Positions 37,924 to 45,599 of a stretch of 64,000 nucleotides of DNA are shown here, piece by piece (the stretch's first letter is position 1; each line of letters begins with the position of its first letter). The stretch spans positions 4,421,001 to 4,485,000 of the forward strand of contig NC_018691.1 of assembly GCF_000300005.1 (NCBI RefSeq), given 5' to 3'. This DNA is from Alloalcanivorax dieselolei B5 (GTDB lineage Bacteria; Pseudomonadota; Gammaproteobacteria; Pseudomonadales; Alcanivoracaceae). Made by a program: the position numbers and the translations under genes. The notes beneath the pieces are model-generated. The model did not search any database and had not been told where the DNA came from. It saw only the letters and a list, made by a program, of their open reading frames with translations.

Positions 37924-38871
37924 TCAATGTTTTTTCTCGATGCGCACCCAGAACGGCGTGTAATACGTCACCTTCACCGGCAGCGCCCGGGCCAGGGCCG
38001 CCAGTGCCTGATCCGTGTCGGTGAGGGGAAACACCCCGGTGACCCGCAGCGCCGCCACCTCGGGCTCGCAATCCACCCGCCCGTAGCGATAGCGGGCCAG
38101 TTCCCCTGAGAACTGAGACACCGTCATGCGCTCGGCGATCAGCCGGCCGTTCTCCCACTCCGCCGCGTTCGCCGACAGGGCGGACACCGGCGTGATGCCG
38201 CCCGCGCCGAAAGTCGCCTGCCCGCCCGCGGCCAGAGACACCGGATCGCCGCCGCCTTGCCGCCACTCCACGGCGCCCTCGAACACCCCAACCTGAGTCG
38301 CCCTCTCCATAAGGCGGACGAAAAAGCGGGTGCCCACCGGGCGGATGACACCGTCACCGGCGCGTACCCGCAACGGACGAGCTTCCCTGGCTCCGGTGGT
38401 CACCAGGATCTCGCCACGGCGCAGCAGGATCTCCCGCGTGGTTTCGTTGAAGCGCACGTCAACGGCGGTATCGGTATTCAGCACCAGACGGGTCCCATCG
38501 GACAACGTGACGGCCCGGGTCTCCCCCACGCCGGAGGCGTAATCCGCCCATTGCCGCTGCCACAGTCCCGAGCGCACACCGCCATAGCCCAGCGCCCCGG
38601 ACAGCAGCGTCACCCCACCCCAGCCGAGCAGTTGGCGCCGGGACAACGTCCCCCGACGCTCCAGCAAGTCACTGCGAGAAGCGTGGGACGGCAGGGACTG
38701 GAACGCATTCTGCAAAGCGGCCATCTGCTGCCAGACCCATTCATGATGAGGGTCCGCCCGCCGCCAGCGCTGGCAAGCCTGATGGTCCGCTTCAGTGACA
38801 TCCTCGCTGCCGAGGCGGGCCAGCCAGCGGCCGGCTTCCCGCACCACCAGCGGGTCCACTCCGGCCGTCAC
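37924..38871 (-). CDS. FecR-family anti-sigma/sigma regulator (module 2)
   Basis: A 315-residue FecR protein. DUF4880 N-terminus (REAGRWLARLGSEDVTEADHQACQRWRRADPHHEWVWQQM), membrane helix near 80-95 (LLGWGGVTLLSGALGYGG) and periplasmic FecR domain (GETRAVTLSDGTRLVLNTDTAVDV, LRRGEILVTTG). It starts at GTG overlapping the sigma-factor stop by four bases (GTGA). The receptor gene begins 72 bases after its stop. Confidence 0.9.
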   Translation of the reverse strand: MTAGVDPLVVREAGRWLARLGSEDVTEADHQACQRWRRADPHHEWVWQQMAALQNAFQSLPSHASRSDLLERRGTLSRRQLLGWGGVTLLSGALGYGGVRSGLWQRQWADYASGVGETRAVTLSDGTRLVLNTDTAVDVRFNETTREILLRRGEILVTTGAREARPLRVRAGDGVIRPVGTRFFVRLMERATQVGVFEGAVEWRQGGGDPVSLAAGGQATFGAGGITPVSALSANAAEWENGRLIAERMTVSQFSGELARYRYGRVDCEPEVAALRVTGVFPLTDTDQALAALARALPVKVTYYTPFWVRIEKKH

Positions 38872-39395
38872 GGTCGCTGCTCCAGAGCGGCGATAAAACA
38901 GGCTTCCAGGGCGCGGGCGATGTACTTCTCCACCGAGGACACGGAAACCTCTAGCCGTTGCGCGATCTGCGGGTAGGACAAACCATCCAGGCGGGACAGA
39001 AGAAAGGCGCGCCGGGGTTTGGCCGGCAACTTGTGCAGCAGGGCATCGATGCGCACCAGGGTGTCGATCACTTCGGCCCGGGTTTCCTCCGATGGCACTT
39101 CCGGCTCAGGCAGGGCGCTCAGCGCACCCCGGTAGGCGGCTTCGATGCGGCGGCGGCGATGGTGGTCGATCATCAAACCACTGGCGATCCGCCTCAGGTG
39201 GCGACGGGACTGCTCCGGCTCCGGCAGATAACCCCGCACCAGCAAACGCACATAGGTGTCCTGGGCCAGGTCCGCGGCGGTATGGGAGCAGCCCAGACGG
39301 GCCTGTAACCAGGACGACAACCAGCCGTGGTGGTCCACATAGAGGGTGCCCAGCTGTTTGCGCAGCCGAGCGCCGGCCGCTTTGCCCTGTGCCAT
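38868..39395 (-). CDS. FecI-type ECF sigma factor (module 2)
   Basis: A 175-residue ECF sigma factor. Region 2: LYVDHHGWLSSWLQARLGCSHTAADLAQDTYVRLL. Region 4: KPRRAFLLSRLDGLSYPQIAQRLEVSVSSVEKYIARALEACF. A Fur-box-like site lies 40-54 bases upstream of the ATG. It is translationally coupled to its fecR, giving the same three-gene order as module 1. Confidence 0.9.
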   Translation of the reverse strand: MAQGKAAGARLRKQLGTLYVDHHGWLSSWLQARLGCSHTAADLAQDTYVRLLVRGYLPEPEQSRRHLRRIASGLMIDHHRRRRIEAAYRGALSALPEPEVPSEETRAEVIDTLVRIDALLHKLPAKPRRAFLLSRLDGLSYPQIAQRLEVSVSSVEKYIARALEACFIAALEQRP

Positions 39396-39434
39396 GCCGG
39401 TGTCCGAAGGAAAGGGTGAAGCGCAGAGAATAAA

Positions 39435-39449
39435 TAATAAGCATTCTCA
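39435..39449. promoter_or_regulatory. Fur-box-like site upstream of fecI (module 2)
   Basis: TAATAAGCATTCTCA fits the 7-1-7 Fur model TGATAATNATTATCA at 11 of 14 informative positions. It is the only AT-rich patch between ybaK-like and fecI. Confidence 0.55.
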
Positions 39450-39481
39450 TCGCAAACCCCGCCCCCGGGCCGGCGGCAAAA

Positions 39482-39964
39482 TCACGACTCGTTGGCCGGC
39501 TCCGGCAGTTGGCAGACGTCCACCCATTCGCCTTCCACCAGCTCCGCCAGTCGCAGCGGCGCGATACGTACCGCGCTGTGGGTGGCGCCGGCGGCGGGAA
39601 GCACTTCGTCGTAGATACGCAGGGATTGATCGCAGTACACCGGCAGAGGCGTGGCCAGTCCGAAAGGACAGACGCCGCCCACCGGATGACCAGTGAGCGT
39701 GAGCACGGTCTCCGCGTCGAGCATTTTCGCTTTGCCCTCGAATACCGCGCGCATTTTGCGGTTATCGATACGGGCGTCGCCGCGAGCCACCACCAGGACT
39801 TCCCGCCCCCCGACCCGGAACGCCAGCGTTTTGGCGATCTGTCCGGGCTCGACACCGTGGGCCTGGGCGGCCAGCGCCACCGTGGCGGTGCTGGTGTCCA
39901 GCTCGATGATACGAATCTCCGGTGCTTTTTCGGCGAAAAACGCGCGTACGCTATCCAGGCTCAT
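39482..39964 (-). CDS. YbaK/aminoacyl-tRNA deacylase-like protein
   Basis: A 160-residue protein of the YbaK/ProX/EbsC family, whose members hydrolyse mischarged aminoacyl-tRNAs. The family core is visible in GVEPGQIAKTLAFRVGGREVLVVARGDARIDNRKM, including the conserved lysine (AKTLAF), and in HPVGGVCPFGLATPLPVYCD. The ATG at 39964 (MSLDSVRAFF) is preferred over the upstream frame because GGAGAG precedes it. The rnk stop overlaps the longer frame. Specificity (Cys-tRNA-Pro, Ala-tRNA-Pro) cannot be read off. Confidence 0.8.
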   Translation of the reverse strand: MSLDSVRAFFAEKAPEIRIIELDTSTATVALAAQAHGVEPGQIAKTLAFRVGGREVLVVARGDARIDNRKMRAVFEGKAKMLDAETVLTLTGHPVGGVCPFGLATPLPVYCDQSLRIYDEVLPAAGATHSAVRIAPLRLAELVEGEWVDVCQLPEPANES

Positions 39965-40029
39965 GGCGGATATCTCTCCGGGTAGGAAAATCGGTAAGGT
40001 CGGGAACGCCGGGCGAAGGCCCGGCGCGA

Positions 40030-40434
40030 TCACAGGTCGTAGTCGCCGGCGGCTTCCGGCTGGTACTCGACGTCGAGGATGACGATGCGCAGGGTACGGC
40101 CGTTACGGCCCGGCCAGTCGATGCTCTGGCCCTTGGCCAGTCCCAGCAAGGCCGCACCCACCGGCGCCAATATCGACACGGTGTCCGGTTTGCCGGCGTC
40201 TTGCGGGTACACCAGCGTCACCGACCACTCCCGGCCGCTGTTTTCCTCACGGCAGCGGACCCGGGAGTTCATCGTCACCACATCCGCCGGCATGCTGCGG
40301 GGTTCCACCACCGTGGCCCGCAGCAATTCGTCCTCCAATCCCAGCACCTGGTCGTCATCCAGGTCGTCCAGCAGCGGCTCAATGCGGCTGACATCCAATC
40401 GCGACACCGTAATAGGCGGCGGCAACATGTTCAT
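40030..40434 (-). CDS. rnk: Regulator of nucleoside diphosphate kinase (Rnk), GreA/GreB C-domain family
   Basis: A 134-residue protein matching E. coli Rnk: an N-terminal coiled-coil remnant with DVSRIEPLLDDL, then the Gre C-terminal FKBP-like domain (MPADVVTMNSRVRC, LVYPQDAG, SILAPVGAALLGLAKGQSIDWP, and the closing LDVEYQPEAAGDYDL). Rnk binds RNA polymerase without the transcript-cleavage tip of GreA/GreB. Its own mRNA leader holds a promoter at 40593-40620 and a terminator hairpin at 40551-40576, suggesting attenuation. Confidence 0.93.
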   Translation of the reverse strand: MNMLPPPITVSRLDVSRIEPLLDDLDDDQVLGLEDELLRATVVEPRSMPADVVTMNSRVRCREENSGREWSVTLVYPQDAGKPDTVSILAPVGAALLGLAKGQSIDWPGRNGRTLRIVILDVEYQPEAAGDYDL

Positions 40435-40545
40435 ACTCCTGTGGAAGCGCCCCTTCCGCGGGGCGCGGGCATAACATCACCGGCAACGATTTTTGATATC
40501 GGCCCGGCGATGGTCCGGGAATGACCGCCATGGACGACGGCCACT

Positions 40546-40576
40546 ATAAAAACGGCGTTCCGAAGGGAACGCCGTT
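40546..40576 (-). terminator. Premature terminator (attenuator) in the rnk leader
   Basis: On the minus strand, arms of 11 bp (AACGGCGTTCC with GGAACGCCGTT, plus-strand 40551-40561 and 40566-40576) with a four-base loop run into a stretch of five T (TTTTTATAG). It is an intrinsic terminator 117 bases upstream of the rnk start and only about 10 bases after the expected transcription start. Confidence 0.75.
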
Positions 40577-40592
40577 GAGTTGTTGTTCTCTG

Positions 40593-40620
40593 ATATTAGG
40601 CCAGTGGTGTTTTTTGGCAA
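40593..40620 (-). promoter_or_regulatory. Promoter of rnk
   Basis: Minus strand TTGCCA (40620-40615), a 16-base spacer, then TAATAT (40598-40593). Five of six and four of six matches to the sigma70 boxes. It points towards the attenuator and rnk. Confidence 0.65.
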
Positions 40621-40734
40621 GCCCGGGGAAGAGAATCCCTTGCCGAACGCCGTCAAAGTGACCGGCGGCGGTGTTATCCACCCCCGGTAACCCGCTATAC
40701 TCGCGGCATTCAACCCTGCTTCCCGGAGCCTTTC

Positions 40735-40905
40735 ATGCGTGCATTGAGCCTGTTGGTGTTGGTGCTGTTGAGCGGTTGTGGCCAGAAAGGCCCGCTCTAC
40801 TTCGCCGAGCCGGCACCGCCGCCCCAGCCCCAGGATCAACCGTCGGCGCCGGAGACGGCACCGGCTACGGACCACGACGACGATTCGGATCAGGACCCGC
40901 ATTAA
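40735..40905 (+). CDS. lptM: Small lipoprotein LptM (YifL/LppL)
   Basis: A 56-residue lipoprotein. The signal peptide ends in a lipobox LLSGC (Cys15), directly followed by the family motif GQKGPLYF; the rest is a Pro/Gln/Asp-rich tail. In E. coli LptM stabilises LptD folding. Location immediately upstream of lysA is conserved in gammaproteobacteria. TATACT (40696-40701) is a plausible -10. CCCGGAG precedes the ATG. Confidence 0.9.
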   Translation: MRALSLLVLVLLSGCGQKGPLYFAEPAPPPQPQDQPSAPETAPATDHDDDSDQDPH

Positions 40906-40918
40906 CAGGATGAGCCCC

Positions 40919-42160
40919 ATGGATCACTTCCCCTACCGCGACGGTACCCTGTACGTCGAGGAACTGCCCCTGACACTGCTGGCCGAACGCTTTGGCACGC
41001 CGTTGTATGTCTATTCCCGAGCCGCCCTGGAAACGCATTACCGTGCCTTCGATGACGCCTTCGGCGACCATCCCCATCAGGTTTGCTACGCGGTGAAGGC
41101 CAACAGCAATGTGGCGGTGCTCAATGTACTGGCCCGCTGCGGCGCCGGCTTCGACATTGTCTCCGGCGGCGAACTGGAGCGGGTGCTGCGTGCCGGCGGT
41201 GATCCGGACAAGATCGTTTTCTCCGGCGTCGGCAAGACCGCCGATGAGATGGCCCGTGCCCTGCAGATCGGCATTCACTGTTTCAACGTGGAATCCGCGG
41301 CGGAACTGGAACTGCTCAACCTGGTGGCCGGCGAACTGGGCCAGGAAGCGCCCATCGCCATCCGGGTGAATCCGGACGTCGACGCCCAGACCCATCCGTA
41401 CATCTCCACCGGCCTCAAGGAAAACAAATTCGGTGTCGATATCCGCAAGGCGCCGGCGCTGTATCAGCGGGCGGCGGAACTGCCGCACATCCGGATTCTC
41501 GGCATCGACTGCCACATCGGCAGCCAGTTGACCCGTCTGGAGCCGTTCGAGGACGCGCTGGAGCGGGTGCTGGCCCTGCTGACCGAACTGCAGGAACTGG
41601 GCATCGAGATCCATCATCTGGATCTGGGCGGCGGTCTCGGCGTCACCTACAACGACGAAACACCGCCGGCCCACGAGGACTATGTGGCCGCCCTGCTGCG
41701 GCACATTCCCGGCGAATTGCCGGTGCATATCGAACCGGGCCGCGCCATCGCCGCCAATGCCGGCGTGTTCCTGACTCAGGTGCTGTTCCTGAAACCCACC
41801 GAGCATCGCAACTTCGCCATTGTCGACGGCGCCATGAACGACCTGATCCGCCCCAGCCTCTATTCCGCCTGGCAGGACATCGTGCCGGTGACGCCGCATG
41901 AGGCGGACTGTCGGGACTGGGATATCGTCGGCCCGGTGTGCGAAACCGGCGATTTTCTCGGCAAGGACCGGGCCTTGGCCCTGGAGGCCGGCGACCTGCT
42001 GGCGGTGCGTTCCGCTGGCGCCTACGGTTTTGCCATGGCCAGCAATTACAACAGCCGTGGCCGGCCGGCGGAGATTCTGGTGGACGGCGATCAGGCCTTC
42101 GTGGTGCGTCAGCGGGAAACCATCGAGGATCAGCTCAAGCTGGAAACGCTGCTGCCCTGA
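40919..42160 (+). CDS. lysA: Diaminopimelate decarboxylase
   Basis: PLP enzyme making lysine from meso-diaminopimelate, 413 residues. The PLP lysine is Lys60 in CYAVKANSN. Further marks are FDIVSGGELERVL, GLKENKFGVD, the HIGSQ and LDLGGGLGVTY motifs, EPGRAIAANAG, and GPVCETGDFLGKDR with the catalytic Cys at the dimer interface. The start at 40919 (MDHFPYRDGT) is chosen by spacing to AGGA; an ATG three codons upstream sits too close to it. lptM-lysA-dapF would normally be one operon, but here rlmJ, a hydrolase and the monooxygenase genes separate dapF. Confidence 0.96.
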   Translation: MDHFPYRDGTLYVEELPLTLLAERFGTPLYVYSRAALETHYRAFDDAFGDHPHQVCYAVKANSNVAVLNVLARCGAGFDIVSGGELERVLRAGGDPDKIVFSGVGKTADEMARALQIGIHCFNVESAAELELLNLVAGELGQEAPIAIRVNPDVDAQTHPYISTGLKENKFGVDIRKAPALYQRAAELPHIRILGIDCHIGSQLTRLEPFEDALERVLALLTELQELGIEIHHLDLGGGLGVTYNDETPPAHEDYVAALLRHIPGELPVHIEPGRAIAANAGVFLTQVLFLKPTEHRNFAIVDGAMNDLIRPSLYSAWQDIVPVTPHEADCRDWDIVGPVCETGDFLGKDRALALEAGDLLAVRSAGAYGFAMASNYNSRGRPAEILVDGDQAFVVRQRETIEDQLKLETLLP

Positions 42161-42170
42161 CGGGGACACA

Positions 42171-42205
42171 AGCACCCAATATCGCGGTCCGCGATATTGG
42201 GTGCT
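42171..42205. terminator. Perfect 17-bp palindrome after lysA
   Basis: Arms 42171-42187 (AGCACCCAATATCGCGG) and 42189-42205 are exact complements around one central base. They lie between convergent lysA and rlmJ with no T-run, so it probably serves as a shared 3'-end hairpin. Confidence 0.6.
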
Positions 42206-42211
42206 GAACGC

Positions 42212-43051
42212 TCACTCCCCAGTAAGTTGCGCCACCCGATGGTGGCCATGCCCCTCCCCCAGCGCCGCCTGCAACACCGGCATCGCCTGCTCCATGTTTG
42301 CCGCCAGGGTGTAAGGCGGATTGATCACCAGCAGTCCGGAGCCGGTCATGCCACGTCCGCTGGCGTCGGCGCGCACGCAACATTCCAGACGCAGCAGGTT
42401 GGGAATGTCCGCTTCCACGAACCGGCGCACGAAGCGCTCGGTGCGGTTGCGCTCCAGCACCGGATACCAGATCGCGCAGGTGGCGGTGGCGAATTTGCGC
42501 AACGCCTGGCGCACCGCTCCTACCACCTGGGTGTAGTCCGCTTCCAGTTCATAGGACGGGTCGATCAGCACCAGTCCACGACGGTGCTCCGGCGGCAGCA
42601 ACGCCTTGAGGCCCTGCCAGGCGTCCAGCTTCTCCACACGGACTCTTCTGTCACCGGCGAATTCCTGCCGCAGCAGCTCAAAGTCGGTGCTGTGCAGCTC
42701 GGTACACTGCAGACGGTCCTGCTCACGAAGCAGGTGGGCGGCAATCAGGGGGGAGCCGGGATAATGACTCAGGCGCCCCACCGGATTGAGTTGCGCCACC
42801 ACCGACAGATAGCGGTCCACCGCCGCCACGCCGGTACGCTCACCGAACAGACGGGCGATACCGTCCACATACTCCCCGGTCTTCTGCATGTGTGCGTCGT
42901 CAATGGCATAGCGCCCGGCGCCGCCGTGGGTATCGTGCACGGTGAACGGCTTCGGTTTGAGCCGCAGATGATCAAGGATCGCCACTTCCACCAAATGCTT
43001 GAGGACATCGGCGAAACTGCCGGCGTGATAACTGTGACGGTAACTGAGCAT
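42212..43051 (-). CDS. rlmJ: 23S rRNA (adenine(2030)-N6)-methyltransferase RlmJ
   Basis: A 279-residue methyltransferase. It starts MLSYRHSYHAGSFADVLKH, the RlmJ hallmark, has VHDTHGGAGRY (SAM site), a catalytic DPSYE motif in GLVLIDPSYELEADY (the NPPY-like loop), and GSGLLVINPPYTL. It modifies A2030 of 23S rRNA during ribosome assembly. Monocistronic, convergent with lysA. Confidence 0.93.
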   Translation of the reverse strand: MLSYRHSYHAGSFADVLKHLVEVAILDHLRLKPKPFTVHDTHGGAGRYAIDDAHMQKTGEYVDGIARLFGERTGVAAVDRYLSVVAQLNPVGRLSHYPGSPLIAAHLLREQDRLQCTELHSTDFELLRQEFAGDRRVRVEKLDAWQGLKALLPPEHRRGLVLIDPSYELEADYTQVVGAVRQALRKFATATCAIWYPVLERNRTERFVRRFVEADIPNLLRLECCVRADASGRGMTGSGLLVINPPYTLAANMEQAMPVLQAALGEGHGHHRVAQLTGE

Positions 43052-43136
43052 GGCGGGTTCCGAAGCGGTAAACCGGCATTGTACGCGGGGAGCAACCAGC
43101 GCGCCTATACTCGCTGCGGCCCCGGCTTTCCCGGAC

Positions 43137-44096
43137 TCAAGCGGGCGGCAAGGCCCGCATGCTGCGCCGGATGAAATCCGTGGTCACCTCCGGCTGGGTC
43201 AGCGGCAACATATGGCCCCCTTCGATGAGTTCCAGTTCCACTTTGTCCGGGAACAGGTCCACCATCCCCTGCCCCTGTTCCCGGGGGTCGAGAATGCGGT
43301 CGTCGCGGCCATAGAGAATCCGGATCGGCACTTGCAGATCGGTGTAGCGCTGCTGCATTTCCGGCACCACCCCATCCAGCGCCAACAGATCCCGTGACGC
43401 CGCAATGAAATGACTGGGTCTCAGCCCGAGCGCGCCGCCACCCCGGATCGCATAGTCCGCCGGCACTGGCTCCGGTCCGAACACGATATCCAGCACCTTT
43501 TCCCGGTAGCGCATGGTCATCGGCACCATCAGCGTCCAGGCCACCAACAGGCGCAACCAGGACTGGCGTATGCCCAGCGCCGCGAACGCCTTGGAGGGAC
43601 CGGCGGAAGGCATGTGAGTCAGCGGCGCGATCAGCGTCAACCCCCGCACTTTATCCGGATACCGCAACGCGGTGGCCAGCGACAGCGCCCCGCCCAGCGA
43701 GTGCCCCACCAACATCGGCTTACCCAGTTGCAAGGCGTCGATGACGCCGGCCACCACATCGGCCTGGACCGCCAGGGAGGCGGAGGAACGCGCCGCGCGT
43801 TCCGAATAGCCGCTGCCGGGGCGATCAATGGCCACCACCCGGTAATCCTTGGCCAGTTCGCCGAGCACTTTGTAGGAGAAGTGCTGGGAAACCCCGCTCA
43901 GCCCATGAATCAGCAACAGGGTTTCCGGCCCGCTGCCTTGCTCGATGTAGTGGATACGGTTGCCCATGACCGTGACGAAACGGCCCTCCGGCGGCAAGCC
44001 GAACTGCACTTTGCGCACCGTCATCCAGGTGAAAACGAAAAGTCCCGCCGCGATCAGGATCACCACGATCAACAGGCCGCTCAGCACATACCCCAT
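43137..44096 (-). CDS. Membrane-anchored alpha/beta hydrolase
   Basis: A 319-residue hydrolase. One N-terminal helix (about 5-24) anchors it. The catalytic triad is suggested by Ser133 in GHSLGGALS, Asp in LYGRDDRIL and His in EGGHMLPL; the oxyanion-loop motif is LLIHGLSG. It lies 47 bases downstream of the AlmA/BVMO-like gene on the same strand. Baeyer-Villiger enzymes make esters, so a coupled esterase is a sensible reading. Substrate unknown. Confidence 0.85.
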   Translation of the reverse strand: MGYVLSGLLIVVILIAAGLFVFTWMTVRKVQFGLPPEGRFVTVMGNRIHYIEQGSGPETLLLIHGLSGVSQHFSYKVLGELAKDYRVVAIDRPGSGYSERAARSSASLAVQADVVAGVIDALQLGKPMLVGHSLGGALSLATALRYPDKVRGLTLIAPLTHMPSAGPSKAFAALGIRQSWLRLLVAWTLMVPMTMRYREKVLDIVFGPEPVPADYAIRGGGALGLRPSHFIAASRDLLALDGVVPEMQQRYTDLQVPIRILYGRDDRILDPREQGQGMVDLFPDKVELELIEGGHMLPLTQPEVTTDFIRRSMRALPPA

Positions 44097-44143
44097 AGCC
44101 GTTTCCTTCGCTTTTCTTCCATAAAGTTATTGAAACAGTGCGG

Positions 44144-45463
44144 TTATTGGAACTGCAGCACGCCGTCATCCAGTCTGCCGTACTGGATCATGTATTTGTC
44201 TTTCAGGTAATTCTGATGCACGCGCCAGCATTCGCGATCGCCTTGTTGCGGCATGACATCCACGCCACGCTGGACATAGCCGGAACTGAAATCGAGGAAC
44301 GGCAGCGCCTTGACGGCCGGATCGCGCCGCGCCACCGCTATCCGTGCGCCCTTCCTGTCCATGTAACGCAACAGGCGGGTCATGTAGTTGCAGGTCAGTT
44401 CGGCCTTCAACGTCCAGGACGCGTTGGTATAACCAAAGGTGAGCATCAGGTTCGGCACATCGCTGAGCATCATGCCTTTGTAAGCCATGCAGTCGGCCAC
44501 CGCCATCGTCTTGCCGTCCACTTCCAGTCGCACATCGCCCAGGGCGTTCAACTTCAGCCCGGTGGCGGTGACGATGATGTCCGCCTCCAGCTCCTGGCCG
44601 GAAGCAAGGCGGATGCCGCCCGGCGTGAAGCGGTCGATGGTATCGGTGACGATATCCACCCGCCGGGAGCGCAGCATATGGAACAGGTCGCCGTCCGGCA
44701 CCGCGCAAACACGCTGATCCCAGGGGCGGTAGTCGGGTGTGAAGTGTTTCATGTCCACCTCCGAGCCGACCTGACGCTGTGCCAGATGCAGCAGGTATTC
44801 CCGGGTGGGACCGGGCCGGGTGCGGGCATTGCGAAAGAAGCGCTGGCCGAGCAGCACGTTCTTCCAGCGGGTCAGGCGATAGGCCAGCGGCAGGGGCAAC
44901 CAGCGCTGCATGGCGTGGGCAAGCCGGTCCACCAGGGGGCGCGCGAAGATATAGCTGTGGGAGCGCTGCAGCATGGTGACCCGCGCGCCCTGTTCGGCCA
45001 GCGCCGGCACCAGGGTGACGGCGGTGGCGCCGCTGCCGATAACGACAATCCGCTTGCCCTGGTAGTCCAGTTGTTCCGGCCAGAACTGCGGATGAATGAT
45101 TTGTCCGGTAAAGTCCGATTCGCCGGGAAATTCCGGCCGGTAGCCCTCGTCGTAGCTGTAGTAGCCCGAGCAGGAGGCGATGAAGCGGGTCCGGATGCGC
45201 TCCTCCCGCGTCTGGCCGGTCCGGTCGGTGGCCTTGACCCGCACCGTCCACAACCCTTCGTCACTGGACCAGCTGGCCGACATCACCTGATGGCAGAAGC
45301 GAATGTTGTGAATGGCTCCGGACTCTTCGGCGATTTCCTCGATATAGCGCTTGTCCGGACACTTGTCGGTCAGGGCCCGGGCCGCGCCAATGCCGGACAG
45401 GCCCGCGCCGATGATCAGGACATCCAGGGGGGCGGGTTGAAATTGTTCTTGTTGTTTATTCAT
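44144..45463 (-). CDS. AlmA-like flavin monooxygenase with internal deletion
   Basis: Resembles AlmA, a BVMO-like flavoprotein linked to long-chain alkane oxidation: GAGLSGIGAA, the BVMO signature FTGQIIHPQFW (residues 118-128), second NADPH site VIGSGATAV (141-149), and MKHFTPDYRPWDQRVCAVPDGDLF. After CPDKRY (residue 40) the text runs straight into IEEIAEESG. The expected stretch of roughly 50-55 residues with ERxxxxGGTWDLFRYPGIRSDSDM is absent, and the total of 439 is short of the usual 490-500. The frame stays open. FAD binding is probably lost or altered. The start at 45463 follows GAGGAT. A TetR gene is divergent. Confidence 0.8.
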   Translation of the reverse strand: MNKQQEQFQPAPLDVLIIGAGLSGIGAARALTDKCPDKRYIEEIAEESGAIHNIRFCHQVMSASWSSDEGLWTVRVKATDRTGQTREERIRTRFIASCSGYYSYDEGYRPEFPGESDFTGQIIHPQFWPEQLDYQGKRIVVIGSGATAVTLVPALAEQGARVTMLQRSHSYIFARPLVDRLAHAMQRWLPLPLAYRLTRWKNVLLGQRFFRNARTRPGPTREYLLHLAQRQVGSEVDMKHFTPDYRPWDQRVCAVPDGDLFHMLRSRRVDIVTDTIDRFTPGGIRLASGQELEADIIVTATGLKLNALGDVRLEVDGKTMAVADCMAYKGMMLSDVPNLMLTFGYTNASWTLKAELTCNYMTRLLRYMDRKGARIAVARRDPAVKALPFLDFSSGYVQRGVDVMPQQGDRECWRVHQNYLKDKYMIQYGRLDDGVLQFQ

Positions 45464-45546
45464 GCTGATATCCTCTGTGCCTCGCACCAATACGGACTTC
45501 CGCACTTGCGATGAAACGGCCTCGGGCCTTCGCTGGTGAGCATAGA

Positions 45547-45564
45547 TGACAATTTATATTGTCA
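45547..45564. promoter_or_regulatory. TetR-type operator between monooxygenase and tetR
   Basis: TGACAAT-ttat-ATTGTCA, perfect 7-bp arms, lies in the divergent gap. On the minus strand TATAAA inside it is preceded by TTGTCA (15 bases earlier), so it would cover the -10 of the monooxygenase promoter. Confidence 0.65.
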
Positions 45565-45599
45565 CTTATAACTTGACAACGCCGCTTTTCAGAATCCTC

